A stretch of DNA of 64,000 nucleotides, from NCBI RefSeq assembly GCF_035594125.1, contig NC_087186.1, positions 617,228 to 681,227 on the forward strand, given 5' to 3'. Origin of the DNA: Scylla paramamosain (Eukaryota > Arthropoda > Malacostraca > Decapoda > Portunidae). Below are positions 42,351 to 58,082 of this stretch, one piece after another (positions within the stretch are counted from its first letter, which is position 1; each line of letters begins with the position of its first letter). The notes under the pieces are model-generated. The model made no database searches, was not told the origin of the DNA, and worked only from the letters and a program-made list of their open reading frames with translations. The position numbers and the translations under genes are program-made.

Positions 42351-43450
42351 TTCCCGAGCAGAGCGAGGGGGTTCTAATTTTACCACACATCTCCATGACC
42401 CACTGCTCCGCCTGGCCCCTGGAAGATACAACGATGATCTGGCCAGGAGCACCTTTTGGTGTCCATCGCATACAAAAATTGTGATTTCAGTCTCGGAAAC
42501 ACCTCCCATTAGGAAACTTTTGACGGCGCATCTTTCATATGACATTTCTTCGTCAGACTCACCGCTTTGCCGTGTTTTGCACATTTCGAGTTATCGTGCG
42601 CGCAAAATGCGTGAATTATATGCCATAATTCACTGCATATACGGGATAACCAGCTTTGGTGGACACCACCAGACTCAGCAGTAAACATATAATCAAGATG
42701 TATGATAAAAAATAAATAACAAAACAAAAAAGAAAATGGTATTACGATGAGTTGAACTGTGAAGATTTATGTGTTTTACTTATGCTCGCTATTTTCAACA
42801 ATTTAGTATTGAATGCTGAAATATATTATTACACTGAAGTAGAAAAAATACTCTCGTGAAAATGATAGCGCGATCAGAATGCAGATAAAACTCCACATAT
42901 TGAAAACACAGAGTCATTTATAGAAACATGTCACTTGCCGCAACCATCACGGCGACGCGGCAATTGGCATGGCGTGTGGAGGCGAGCTCCGTATGACCAA
43001 GTCTGCGACGTGTCTAAAAATCAGATCCCCCCCAGCCGCTCCGCAGCTTAGAGCATCTATTATTTTTTTTTATTTATTTATTTTATTTATTTTTTTTGTG
43101 GTGTGGAATAGGCAGACAGCCTACAAAAAAAAAATGAACACAGCGGTAACATAGATCAGGATGATGATGATGATGACTTGTAGATCTTGAGGAAGAAGAG
43201 ACTAGCGGCATATCAGCGTCCATGGCTGGAGACAGTTGGGTCTAGGAGGTGGAGTTTGTGGCTTAAGTAAGATAAAAATGCAGAGGGAGAACAATGCCCA
43301 TGCTGGTCGTGTGTTCCTTTTCATCACTGTGTGTTTTCATCAGTGTTTTCATTATTTCTAGTTTTCATTAGCAATTGTTCGTTTCCTTTCTCTTCTGCCA
43401 TGATATTTTCTACCAGTTTTCATTTGGGTTAATTCACCTTGAACAACACA
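42351..43450. other. Unassigned region
   Basis: An open stretch lies on each strand at 42339-42684 but has no recognised domain. A small palindrome, GAATTAT/ATAATTC, lies near 42612. A T-rich run lies at 43063-43098. No gene is supported. Confidence 0.45.
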
Positions 43451-43832
43451 CAATGGTCTCCTGATTTTGCCAATGTTCCCGTGAGTGCTTCTCGCACACA
43501 CCGCCTCACCACCGGGATGGACTGGATGGAATCACACTGAGGTAAAACGTGTATATGGATAGAAAATTATATGCATTACTTCCCACACTTATTTAAACGA
43601 GAGGAAATCCAGCCTCAACCTTGGACGATGCCTCAGGCCTAGATGCCAGTTCCAGTTCATTTTCCATAATCTTGGAGGCTCCTTCTTATATATTGGAAGC
43701 CTCATCAGGCCTAAAACAATGGAATGTTATAAAACATTTTATGCCCCTGCCTAAGGAAGACATAAAATCACGAAATTTTTATATTTGGCTTGCACAGTGC
43801 ATCCGGTTGTGTTGCAGCTTGGTTAGATTCTT

Positions 43833-43858
43833 TGTGTGTGTGTGTGTGTGTGTGTGTT
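43833..43858. repeat. (GT)n microsatellite, short allele of the duplicated tract
   Basis: About 13 GT units immediately before the 28S-like block. Confidence 0.9.
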
Positions 43859-43861
43859 ACT

Positions 43862-43882
43862 CGGCGGGAGTAACTATGACTC
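43862..43882 (+). other. 28S rDNA fragment (R2-target neighbourhood)
   Basis: The stretch contains GGCGGGAGTAACTATGACTC, matching the highly conserved 28S rRNA segment just upstream of the CTCTTAAGG/TAGCC site used by R2-type retrotransposons. Only about 21 bp of 28S is present, wedged between a (GT)n tract and the GC-rich element. Confidence 0.7.
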
Positions 43883-44543
43883 CTGGAGGACCCGGGATGG
43901 TGTCATGCCGTGACTCCCCGAGTGACGTGAAAAACCTCCTTGAGACTTAGTCTCAAGGAAGCCTGCCTCCTAGTGGCGCCCACTGGAAACGTAGGCACAA
44001 GCCTGCCGAGGCAGGATTGGGCCTGCGGCTAAAGTGCTTCCCCGCGAGATGAATGTGGGGCGGGTAGTTGGACAAATATTCCATCCTCCCTTCTCAATGA
44101 ACGTTCATAGAGTAATGGGGTTCCGCCAGGCTTCGGAGCTTCACTGGTCCGGATTCCTTCTGTTCCTTTGAGTTCTCTACCTCGTTGGGGTGGTGGGCCG
44201 TCAGGGTGATTTGCCGAGTCGGTGGGTCAAACCCACTTACCCTCGACAGCGGTAGTCACTCTGGCGCTTCCGGGATGACGGCCCGCTGGTGGGGGGGTAG
44301 CGCTCTTCCTGCCCTCAAATACCAGCAGGTTCATGGCTTTGATAATGGGGTACACGGGGTGGATGCGGTCCCAGTCCCCCTCGGGTCCGTGGGGCGTGCA
44401 TAGAGCCTCCGTGCACGTCCTTAGGACCCAGAGCGTCCTAGCAGAGTTCGTAGTCTGCGAACTGGTGTTTCGTGCTGCAGCGGGCCTAGTAGCTCATGTA
44501 GCCAACCGCCTGGCTGAGGGTGGCGTCCTCAGATCCAGAACCT
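43883..44543 (+). mobile_element. GC-rich element copy 2, 5' part following the 28S fragment
   Basis: It starts CTGGAGGACCCGGG directly after 28S ATGACTC and runs about 660 bp. It includes a CTTGAGACTTAGTCTCAAG hairpin near 43941 and the 440-bp block shared with copy 1. The last ~170 bp of copy 1 are missing because the unit A duplication joins here. Relative to copy 1 it lacks about 10 bp after GGCTTCGGA and has indels that shift any reading frame, so I call no gene. With copy 1 it suggests an element of roughly 0.8 kb flanked by ATGACTC on both sides. Confidence 0.6.
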
Positions 44544-44914
44544 GATTCTGCCAATGTCCCTGTGAGTGCTTCTCGCACACACCGTCTCACCACCGGGATG
44601 GACTGGATGGAATCACACTGAGGTAAAACGTGTATATGGATAGGAAATTATATGCATTACTTCCCACACCTATTTAAACGAGAGGAAATCCAGCCTTAAC
44701 CTTGGACGATACCTCAGGCCTAGATGCCAGTTCCAGTTCATTTTCCATAATCTTGGAGGCTCCTTCTTATATATTGGAAGCCTCGTTAGGCCTAAAACAA
44801 TGGAATGTTATAAAACATTTTATGCCCCTGCCTAAGGAAGACATAAAATCACGAAATTTTTATATTTGGCTTGCACAGTGTATTCGGTTGTGTTGCAGCT
44901 TGGTTAGATTCTTT

Positions 44915-45078
<164 letters not shown>

Positions 45079-45194
45079 TCTAGTATTTTACGTGCTAAAG
45101 GTTAAAGATCTTTTTTATGTCTCGTTTACCTATCAGGGTGTGCTGTAAACCATTTCTGGTTTCTCGGAAAAATACAAACACTTCCGCTCTCAAA

Positions 45195-45195
<1 letters not shown>

Positions 45196-45238
<43 letters not shown>
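45196..45238. repeat. (CA)n microsatellite
   Basis: About 21 CA units. Confidence 0.95.
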
Positions 45239-45241
<3 letters not shown>

Positions 45242-45687
45242 TGATGCTGCTGTTGCTGTTGGGTTGCTGCTGCTGCGGCTGCTGATGATGATAATGACTA
45301 CATCAAAGCTAAATTAAAAACAGTAACAGCAGCAGCAACAACAGAAACAACAGCAACAACAATACCAGCAAGAAGAAAAAGAAGAGTAACATAACCAACA
45401 CAAGCGACAACACAACAACAACGTTCATCAAAAGAACAACTCACTGATAGAAACAACAGCAACAACAGCAATAATAATAATATTACATTTGCAGCTATAA
45501 CAACGATCCCAACAGCAAAAACAAGAACAAAAAAAGCAACAACAACAAAAGTAACAACAACAACAGCAGCTATAACTATTTCTACCGTAACCACCACCAC
45601 CACCACCACCACCACCACAGCCACCAGGGTGATCATCTCCACCACCACAACAATAACAACCACAACAACGACGACGACGACGACGAT

Positions 45688-45725
<38 letters not shown>

Positions 45726-45741
45726 CGAAACCACCACCACC

Positions 45742-45773
<32 letters not shown>

Positions 45774-45840
45774 CAACAACTACAACTACTACTTCTACTA
45801 CTACTACCACCACCACCACCACTATAGCTACTGCTACTCT
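45239..45840. repeat. Compound trinucleotide region (TGC, CAA, ACC, ACG, CTA)
   Basis: Consecutive blocks of TGC/TGT, AGC/AAC, ACC, ACG, AAC, ACC and ACT triplets. Long frames of Thr, Val or Cys in this stretch reflect the repeat, not a gene. Confidence 0.85.
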
Positions 45841-46244
45841 GGAGGTTCATAAAATCAACAAATCGAGAATGTTTCTGGACACCACAGTCAGTTTTCCCTC
45901 CGCCTCCCCTCGAGTGCCCACGTACCCGGGTGTTCCCAAGGTGAAATATCGGACAGAATATACTGAACGTCGTCGGAGGAGCCACAAGTAATACTGCACA
46001 TCTCCCACAGGCAGGAAATGACAGGGGAGAAGGAAAGCTGTCTACGAAACACAAAGAAGATAATATTTCATAGCGAGTCCAATGAGTATGACTCGAGTAA
46101 CGTGATCTTTAGTTGATAGGACGACAACACTTATTATTGCACTTTCATCGGTGCGGCGAAATGTTGAGTGATGGAGGTAAGGGGGCTTGAGGATATTGTG
46201 TATGTACTGTACCAACTACCACCACGGAGATGGTAGAGTGTGCG

Positions 46245-46249
<5 letters not shown>
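45841..46249. other. Unassigned sequence between microsatellites
   Basis: No recognised domain on either strand. Confidence 0.5.
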
Positions 46250-50945
<4,696 letters not shown>

Positions 50946-50949
50946 AACC

Positions 50950-52400
50950 TCTCAATTCCCCATTGTCGATGGGCGTTGAAGTCGCCCGGAAGTACCTTGT
51001 CGGCCGGGAGCTGGCTAATTAGTAATGTAATATCGTCATAACAATGGGGCATCAAGAGGTAAGTAAGGGAAACAGATAGCCACATGCGTGTTATAGAATC
51101 TTACCCTGCACGTGACAGGGTATTCAACGTCACTTCCATCTGTGTCAGTGTTTTGTGTATGTATATGGCAACGCCATGTCCCTCATATCTCCTTTACGAA
51201 TGGCAGTGGTTTAGCAATGTAGGATCGGGGTGATCCTTAAGTCTTGTCACCAGTAAACATATGACGGACGGCCTGTGTATGTTCACTAAAAGTGATAAAT
51301 ATGAATCTTTATTCCGAAAACTTCTAGAGTTCCACTGTAACAGCTTGAACATTGCGACATAAGAGTTGCGGTGGTGGCCATTTTTGTAAGTCTTTTTGTT
51401 CTCTGAGGCGCTGGTAGGGAAACTTTCCCTGCAGTTCCCATTGATGACTTCCATAGATTCATCAATAGTAAACTCTCCTGAGCTGTTCAAGAGGAAGTGA
51501 GCGTGAGAACCCCTCATTGAGGGGGCGGGAGGAGGGACGACATAAGAAGGGCGGTCAAGTTTTGTGAAATTTAGTTTATAAGATTTGTAGCTTTTTTTTT
51601 TATTCGTGTTGGGAGTAGTAGAGATAGCAGACAAATATGGAACAGAGGATTTTATAGAAGTAGAGGGTTTGGTAGTGGTAGATGTAGATTTAGAAGTTGG
51701 AGAAGTAGATGTTGAGGATGAGGCTGTGGTGGTAGATGATGTAGTCTGAATGGCTACAGTGCACATCCTTAGCTGAACCCTTACTGTTGAGGCGTATGAG
51801 ACGTTTGAAGCTGGCGCGGCCTGCGTCTGCTTCAATCGCATCCTCGTCTCAGTAAGAGATTTTCTCAGAAACCTTAACTGTGCGGATCTCTTTCTTCACT
51901 TTCCACGCAGGGCAGTCGCGTGAAAAGTGGAGTCAGCACCCTCACAGTTATTGCAATTTTCTACTTAAGGCATGCAGTGTTCCACCATATGACCCTCTCC
52001 AGCACATTTATCACATTAAACGTAAGAAGAAAGACAAGCTTTGCCACGGTGACTGTAAAACTGGCACTTGAAACAACGGAGAGAGTTTGGAGTGCAGGGA
52101 TGAACGGGAACCAGTTCGTATCCTATATGAATCCTTTCTGGCAACTTAGTAGCGCTGAAAGTGAAAATTACAGAAGCTGTGCTCCTTCTGATACCATCAA
52201 CCATTTGAGTTATCTTTCTAGCTTCAATGATATCCTGGTCAGTCATACAAACGACAGTCTCAGTTGGTTCCATGTCCACTAAATTGCAGTGGGAGGCGAC
52301 TACCCGACATGAATTCATGGACACCGGAACTGAAGCGTTGATCTCGATGCCATGAATGAACCGGAGCTTCAAGAATGACGACTTACCTTAAGAGCTTGCA
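50950..52400 (-). pseudogene. Jockey/I-type LINE 5' part: ORF1 with zinc knuckle, then endonuclease start
   Basis: On the - strand, 52372-52016 encodes an ORF1 (gag-like) segment: EINASVPVSMNSCRVVASH, TKLPERIHIGYELVPVHP and the zinc knuckle start RCFKCQFYSHRGKACLS. After a frame change, 51841-51194 gives a Thr/Ser-rich ORF1 tail. An endonuclease beginning MFKLLQWNSRSFRNKDSYLS follows in the same frame, with IHRPSVICLLVTRLK and then stops. Further down (about 50985-51050) lies ITLLISQLPADK followed by PGDFNAHRQWG, the catalytic GDFN region. The reverse transcriptase is absent, so the element is 3'-truncated or rearranged. The ORF1 zinc-knuckle type is known from jockey and I group LINEs. Confidence 0.75.
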
Positions 52401-52457
52401 CAAGTAAATCACCAATGGCAAGTCTCTTAACATTTACAGCATTACCAATGTTACAAT

Positions 52458-52466
52458 CAATTATTA

Positions 52467-52548
<82 letters not shown>

Positions 52549-52569
52549 TATTATTTTTATTACTATCAA

Positions 52570-52633
<64 letters not shown>

Positions 52634-52660
52634 GTTATTGTTATTATTATTATTATCATT
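52458..52660. repeat. (TTA)n array
   Basis: An ATT/TTA tract with interruptions (ACTATT, TTTTTATTACTATCAATTTT). Confidence 0.92.
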
Positions 52661-52895
52661 TAATAAAAGAGTTTACAAAGGAGAGGTGGATATCAGTCTT
52701 CAAGTGGAAATAACAAAGGTGGCTTTCTCTGGGGCAACAGACAGTCAGGCAGTCAAGGCCATAACCATTGCTTTATTGGGCCGGTGAGTACGTTTGGCGT
52801 GCTGGCAGCAACACTGACTGCACTGTGTCATCTGCCTCTCAGTAGCTGGCGTCGCAGCCACTGCATGGTATCTGTGCTTCTTCTCACCTCCTCCA
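52661..52895. other. Spacer between trinucleotide arrays
   Basis: About 235 bp, no recognised content. Confidence 0.5.
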
Positions 52896-53222
<327 letters not shown>

Positions 53223-53330
53223 TTGTTGTTTTTAATATTATTTATAAATTCTTTCTGAAGCTGGACAAGACGGAGATTGGTTTATAACTATGTGGTAAAG
53301 AGTTTACAATGTTTTTTTTTATATATATTT

Positions 53331-53577
53331 ATAATTTATGTATTTAATTACTTATTTAATTCATTAATTAATTAATTAATTTATTTTTCTGTTTTTTTTT
53401 TTTTTTTTTTTTTTGACAGGGAAAATGACTGAGATCCTTAGGTATTGGGGAGAGGTTCCCTCGTAAAACAATTTATTGATAATGAATAGTAAGACAGGTG
53501 AAAAGGTGTAACATTTATAATTTATGTATTTAATTACTTATTTAATTAATTAATTAATTTATTTATTTATTTTTCTG

Positions 53578-53610
<33 letters not shown>

Positions 53611-53706
53611 GGGAAAATGACTGAGATCCTTAGGTATTGGGGAGAGGTTCCCTCGTAAAACAATTTATTGATAATGAATAGTAAGACAGGTGAAAAGGTG
53701 TAACAT
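53331..53706 (+). repeat. 186-bp tandem duplication
   Basis: The unit starting ATAATTTATGTATTTAATTA at 53331 recurs at 53517 with the same order: AATT run, T20-type homopolymer, then GGGAAAATGACTGAGATCC and AAGACAGGTGAAAAGGTGTA. The copies differ mainly in homopolymer and ATTA-run lengths, which suggests a recent event. Confidence 0.9.
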
Positions 53707-54862
53707 TTAATGATTATTTTCACGTGCATTTAATCATGGACAGGGGAAGAGACATTAGAACTTTTAATTGTGGATCTTACTTCAGTTATTGTAGAGGGGC
53801 TTACATATAGTAAAGAAAATGAAATAGGAGAATGGTATGTATATTACTATCTAGAGTATTGCCTATACTACTAAAATTGTCATTAAACACTGTGGTGCAG
53901 TGTGTTTGTTTAATGTGTGGGCCGTGTGTTTGTTTAATGTGTGGGTCTTTGTGGCCCATAAATGTTAGTGGTGCAGATCAGAGGATTGTATAATATTAGT
54001 GCTAAGTTACAGCTGTCTACTTTCCTCCCACATTTCCACCAATTTTATAGGAGATAAAAATCTGTCTTATGAAAGATTGTAAATGTACTGTTGTTTGGCC
54101 AGACTTTATAACATTTCTGTTGAACAATGGTTGATTTCGTTATCGTGGTCGATTGTCCAACGGTGGTAAATACCCACACAGTGGAAACACGTGTGTTGTC
54201 TTTACTGCCTGTGGCCCCTAACACGTGGCTTATTAGTTCTTTCCAGCTTTGGTGATTAGTCTGGCATTTGTTATACTCTGTGGGTGAATTGAACAGAATA
54301 GCGACTTGAGAGACTTGATAGTTGGTAAAGCCCAGCAAGTGCCCGTATTCCTCATGTTTATACCCGCACTAGGCTAGAAGTATTTAGCCTAGAGAAAGCT
54401 TACCTGAGAGTAGTGTCAGCTGTAAAGGGGGGCTGAACCTGGTCATAAAAGAACTGGCGATCATGCCAGAATAAACTGAAAGCCCTTGTGGCTATATTTG
54501 AAAGATAGTGTTGCTTGTGTGCCATTGTGTGTCGGTGTTCGGCCTAAACCATGGAAGGAAAGGCTGGTAGAAAGGATGGTTCCCAACGTGAGTCCCCTGC
54601 CTCTGCAGGAAAATATGAATATATGTATCAACTTTACTATCTATATATTTATAATACTATCTTATTATTTTTGTTATTATTAATTATAATTTCTTTTATC
54701 ATTCATGTGTTATTATTAATATGAATTCGATACTATCTATATCTGTATAATACTATCTTATTATTCATATTATTATCTATTATAATTACTTTTATAATTC
54801 ATGTGTTATTATTAATATGAATTCGATAATAATTATCATAACATTATTAACACAGTCTTATC
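53707..54862. other. Unassigned AT-rich stretch
   Basis: A 22-bp direct duplication GTGTTTGTTTAATGTGTGGG lies at about 53910-53945. A small hairpin TAGGCTA/TAGCCTA lies near 54369. A tandem-like pair TAATATGAATTCGATA occurs near 54716 and 54814. No gene. Confidence 0.5.
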
Positions 54863-54864
54863 AT

Positions 54865-54896
<32 letters not shown>

Positions 54897-54947
54897 ATAA
54901 TAATAATTGTGTGTGTGTGTGTGTGTGTGTATGTGTGTGTAATAATA

Positions 54948-54997
<50 letters not shown>

Positions 54998-55010
54998 CGG
55001 TTTATTATTT
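54863..55010. repeat. Compound (CTA)/(GT)/(AAT) repeat abutting a LINE 3' end
   Basis: ACT triplets, a short (GT)n at 54908-54940 and then AAT triplets up to the 3' end of the LINE at 55011. Confidence 0.9.
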
Positions 55011-57552
55011 AAGCAGTTAACAAACTGAAAATGTACATAAATGGAGGGGAAATACTTAACATTAATCCTAACGGTAAGTCTAATCTAGAAGGGATTATTG
55101 ATTGATGGCTCGCACCATGGTGGGAATCGCACTGAGTCTGTACCGGTCCGTGCGAGGCGCCTTTAGGGGCGTTATCTTGTTGTGGTGTCTGGTGGCATGG
55201 ACCGGGCGAGACGCGTCAGGCGGCAGCATGTTTCTGAGACGTGGATGATGCAGTAGTCCCCTTCCAAACTTCTCCAGAGCCTCTCGGTGTCTGGTGGATA
55301 GTCTGGACAGACTCAGGGTGGTCAGGGCTTCTTCATAGGTGGTGTATGCAGGGCCAAGGATGACCCTGCACGCCCTTTTCTGCACTCTCTCTAGCTGTAG
55401 CTGTTGAGTGTGTGTGAGGGAGGAGGACCACGCTGGGGAGGCGTACATGAGTTTGGGGAGGATGAAGGTGAGGTACACCCCCCTTAACTCATCTGTCGTC
55501 GTCCCCAGCGACCTGAGTCTGCGCAGCATGTACAGCCTGTAGATAGCTGATCTTACGGTGCTGGCGACTTGCTACTTCCTGGTCAGCTGGTCGTCCACCG
55601 TGACTCCGAGAAGCTTGGCACATCGGACCACCTGGAGGGGATGAGGGCCCACTGTGAGCTGGGGAGGGGCCACTGGTACAGAGGAAATGCATCACCACCG
55701 TTTTGCTGTGGCTGATGGTCATCCTGCTTTCCTCCGTCCACGTGTGCAGTCGCTCCAAAATTGCTTGCAGTGGCGAGTAGTCCGGGTTTTTGGTGGAAGC
55801 TGAGACACCCACGGTGCAGTCGTACACATACTTCCAGCGATGGGGGGTGTCAGTGAGGGCGTCGTTAATGAGGAGGAGGAAGCATAGAGGACCAATCTTG
55901 GTCACCTGGGGGACCCCACATGTCAACTGTTGGAAATTAGAGACAGAGCCCTGATAGCGAACGGCGTGACGCCTCCCTGTGAGTAAGTCGGCTAGCCACG
56001 CTATCATGTTAGGAGGGAGACCCAGACTTACTGCCTTGCTGATGACAGCAGTGTAATCAACAAGATCAAAGGCTTTTTTGAAGTCCACAAAAGCAACAGC
56101 TAGAGAAGTGTTTCGCTTGTCCAGGTGGCTGTGGATGAATTCAAGGAAGTTGGTCAGGTAATGGGAAGTGGAGGTGGCTTTAATATTTCCAAATTGTTAG
56201 ATATCCACGGTATTACAAATTTTGGTGTAGGCCTAGTCATATACAAAATCTTCACAAATAACGTCATTGAGTGACTGTGGACTGGAAGTTTTGGGGATGG
56301 TGGTAACGTAAGATGTCTTCCAGTCCGCAGGGCAAGAGTGCTGGGAGAGTGAGGCGTTTATTATGGAGCATAGCGGTGTTGCTAGCTCTACAGGAAATTC
56401 CTTGTAAATTTTTATAAGAAGTTCAGTGGGTGTGGTGGATCTTTGTTTGAATTTGAGTATTCTCTTAAAAACATCCACCGCATGGACACTGGGAGGATGG
56501 GAGGGAGCGGGAAGATAGGCAGGAAGCGGAGTGGTGTGGAGGGGAGGAAAGGTTTGACAGATAGGAGCAAAGTGATCGTTCATCTGAGCCGCAAGATTAG
56601 CAGGGAGGTGTGAGGTGCAAGGAAGAGATGAAGTGTGCTTTTGTAGGCCACACAAAGCTTTGATCTTAGCGTACCACTGTCTGTTGTTGGTCAGCTTGAG
56701 GTGGTGTATCTTGTCTGGGTAAGAGCTTGCCTTGGCAGCCTTAATCTCTCTGATCACTCTGTTTCTTAGTTTCCTGTATAGGACCGGGCAGGAGTGGAAC
56801 GCCCAGGTCCGCTGACGCATAAGTCTTTTAATGCAGGGCGTCATCCAGGGAGCATCAGCCGGGTGCGTTGTGACGCTCTTGGCTGGGAAGTAGCGGTGGA
56901 ATGCTTCTGTGGTGATGGCGACGTAATTTTGCCATTTCAAGTGGACGTCTTCCACATCCAGCACCTCGGTCCACGGGTGTTGTGTCACCCACTGCCCAAA
57001 CTCCCTCATGGTTGAGTCAGGCATCGGGTGGTGGGTCCTGGTGACAGCTGACCGGGGGGTCGAGGTGGTGGGTGTGGGTGTCCACAGTATGGAGAGGTGG
57101 GTTCTCCATCCCATGGGAGGCAGCGGCTTGGGGGGCGAGTACTGCTGGCCCAGGTCTGTCAGTATAAGGTCGAGGATGGCTTGCTGGTGGGTAGGGAAGT
57201 CCACGACCTGGGTGAGGTGTAGCTAGTGTAGGATATCGTTGATATCTAATCTGTTAAAGTCCCCACAGATGACCAGCTTGGCGGCAGGATACCTCACCCT
57301 CAGGGCATCAGCAGTGTTGATGATGTGAGCGGTGAGTAACTGTGCTGTGGCGGCTCGGGGGGGCTGGTACCCGACGCACACGATGATGGAGGCTGTGTTG
57401 CTGGAATGGAAGGGGGGGCGTAACTCTCACCCACAGGGCCTCCACCCAGGCAGAAATATCGACAGGGAGGTGTGAGGGGCTGAGGGCAGAGCGGCAGAAA
57501 ACGGCCACTCCCAGTGTGTGGAGGAGGTCAGTCAGAGGACAGGGTCAGTGTG
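55011..57552 (-). pseudogene. LINE family 4 (jockey/CR1 group), endonuclease fragment to C-terminus, broken
   Basis: On the - strand a fragmentary endonuclease (57552 to about 57200, ending GDFN then FPTHQQAILDLILTDLGQ) leads into a linker (57204-56233: ATTEAFHRYFPAKSVTTHPA, WMTPCIKRLMRQRTWAF, YVTTIPKTSSPQSLND). TAG at 56233-56235 and TAA at 56197-56199 lie in the reverse transcriptase, and a short stretch after SLND is missing. The palm (56088-55489) reads FVDFKKAFDLVDYTAVI and TCGVPQVTKIGPLCFLLLIN. The catalytic motif is YVYD instead of YVDD (TAC at 55822-55824). The C-terminus (55529-55095) reads LTFILPKLMYASPAWSSSL and ends RLSAIPTMVRAINQ. The 3' UTR abuts (AAT)n. Confidence 0.85.
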
Positions 57553-57757
57553 TGGAGGAGGCAGTAGGCATCTGCCGAAACGATAATTACTCCCAGTGAG
57601 ATCTAAGGTAATGGATCAGGGGTGGCTGTGAACTTATCATAAAAAATAACTATGACCTCACTGAACGTTTCCATTTGTGTCTAACAACACAAGGGTGCAG
57701 TCACAGCCTTCCCTCTAAAGACAACTCTTTTTCTCCACAGAAAACTAAAAGCACCTA

Positions 57758-57862
<105 letters not shown>

Positions 57863-58082
57863 TCACTCAAAAATTCAAATTTGGAGTCCCTTCCCCCATC
57901 TGGGGAAGGGACCACAAAATTTCCCCAGGTCAAAATGCTCTTCTGTCAAGTTTCCTGACACCCACCTCAATTTTTTCTTCATTAACTTCTGCAATATTCG
58001 CGGTGTAAGACATAATTTGTAGACCTAGTTTGTAGAGCACCACCTCTCCTTTACTGAACATCATCTTTTTTTCCTCTTTGAA

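Noticed and set aside
45298..46054. Poly-Val and poly-Cys/Arg frames on the - strand
   Set aside because: Trinucleotide repeat translation; no domain outside the repeat.
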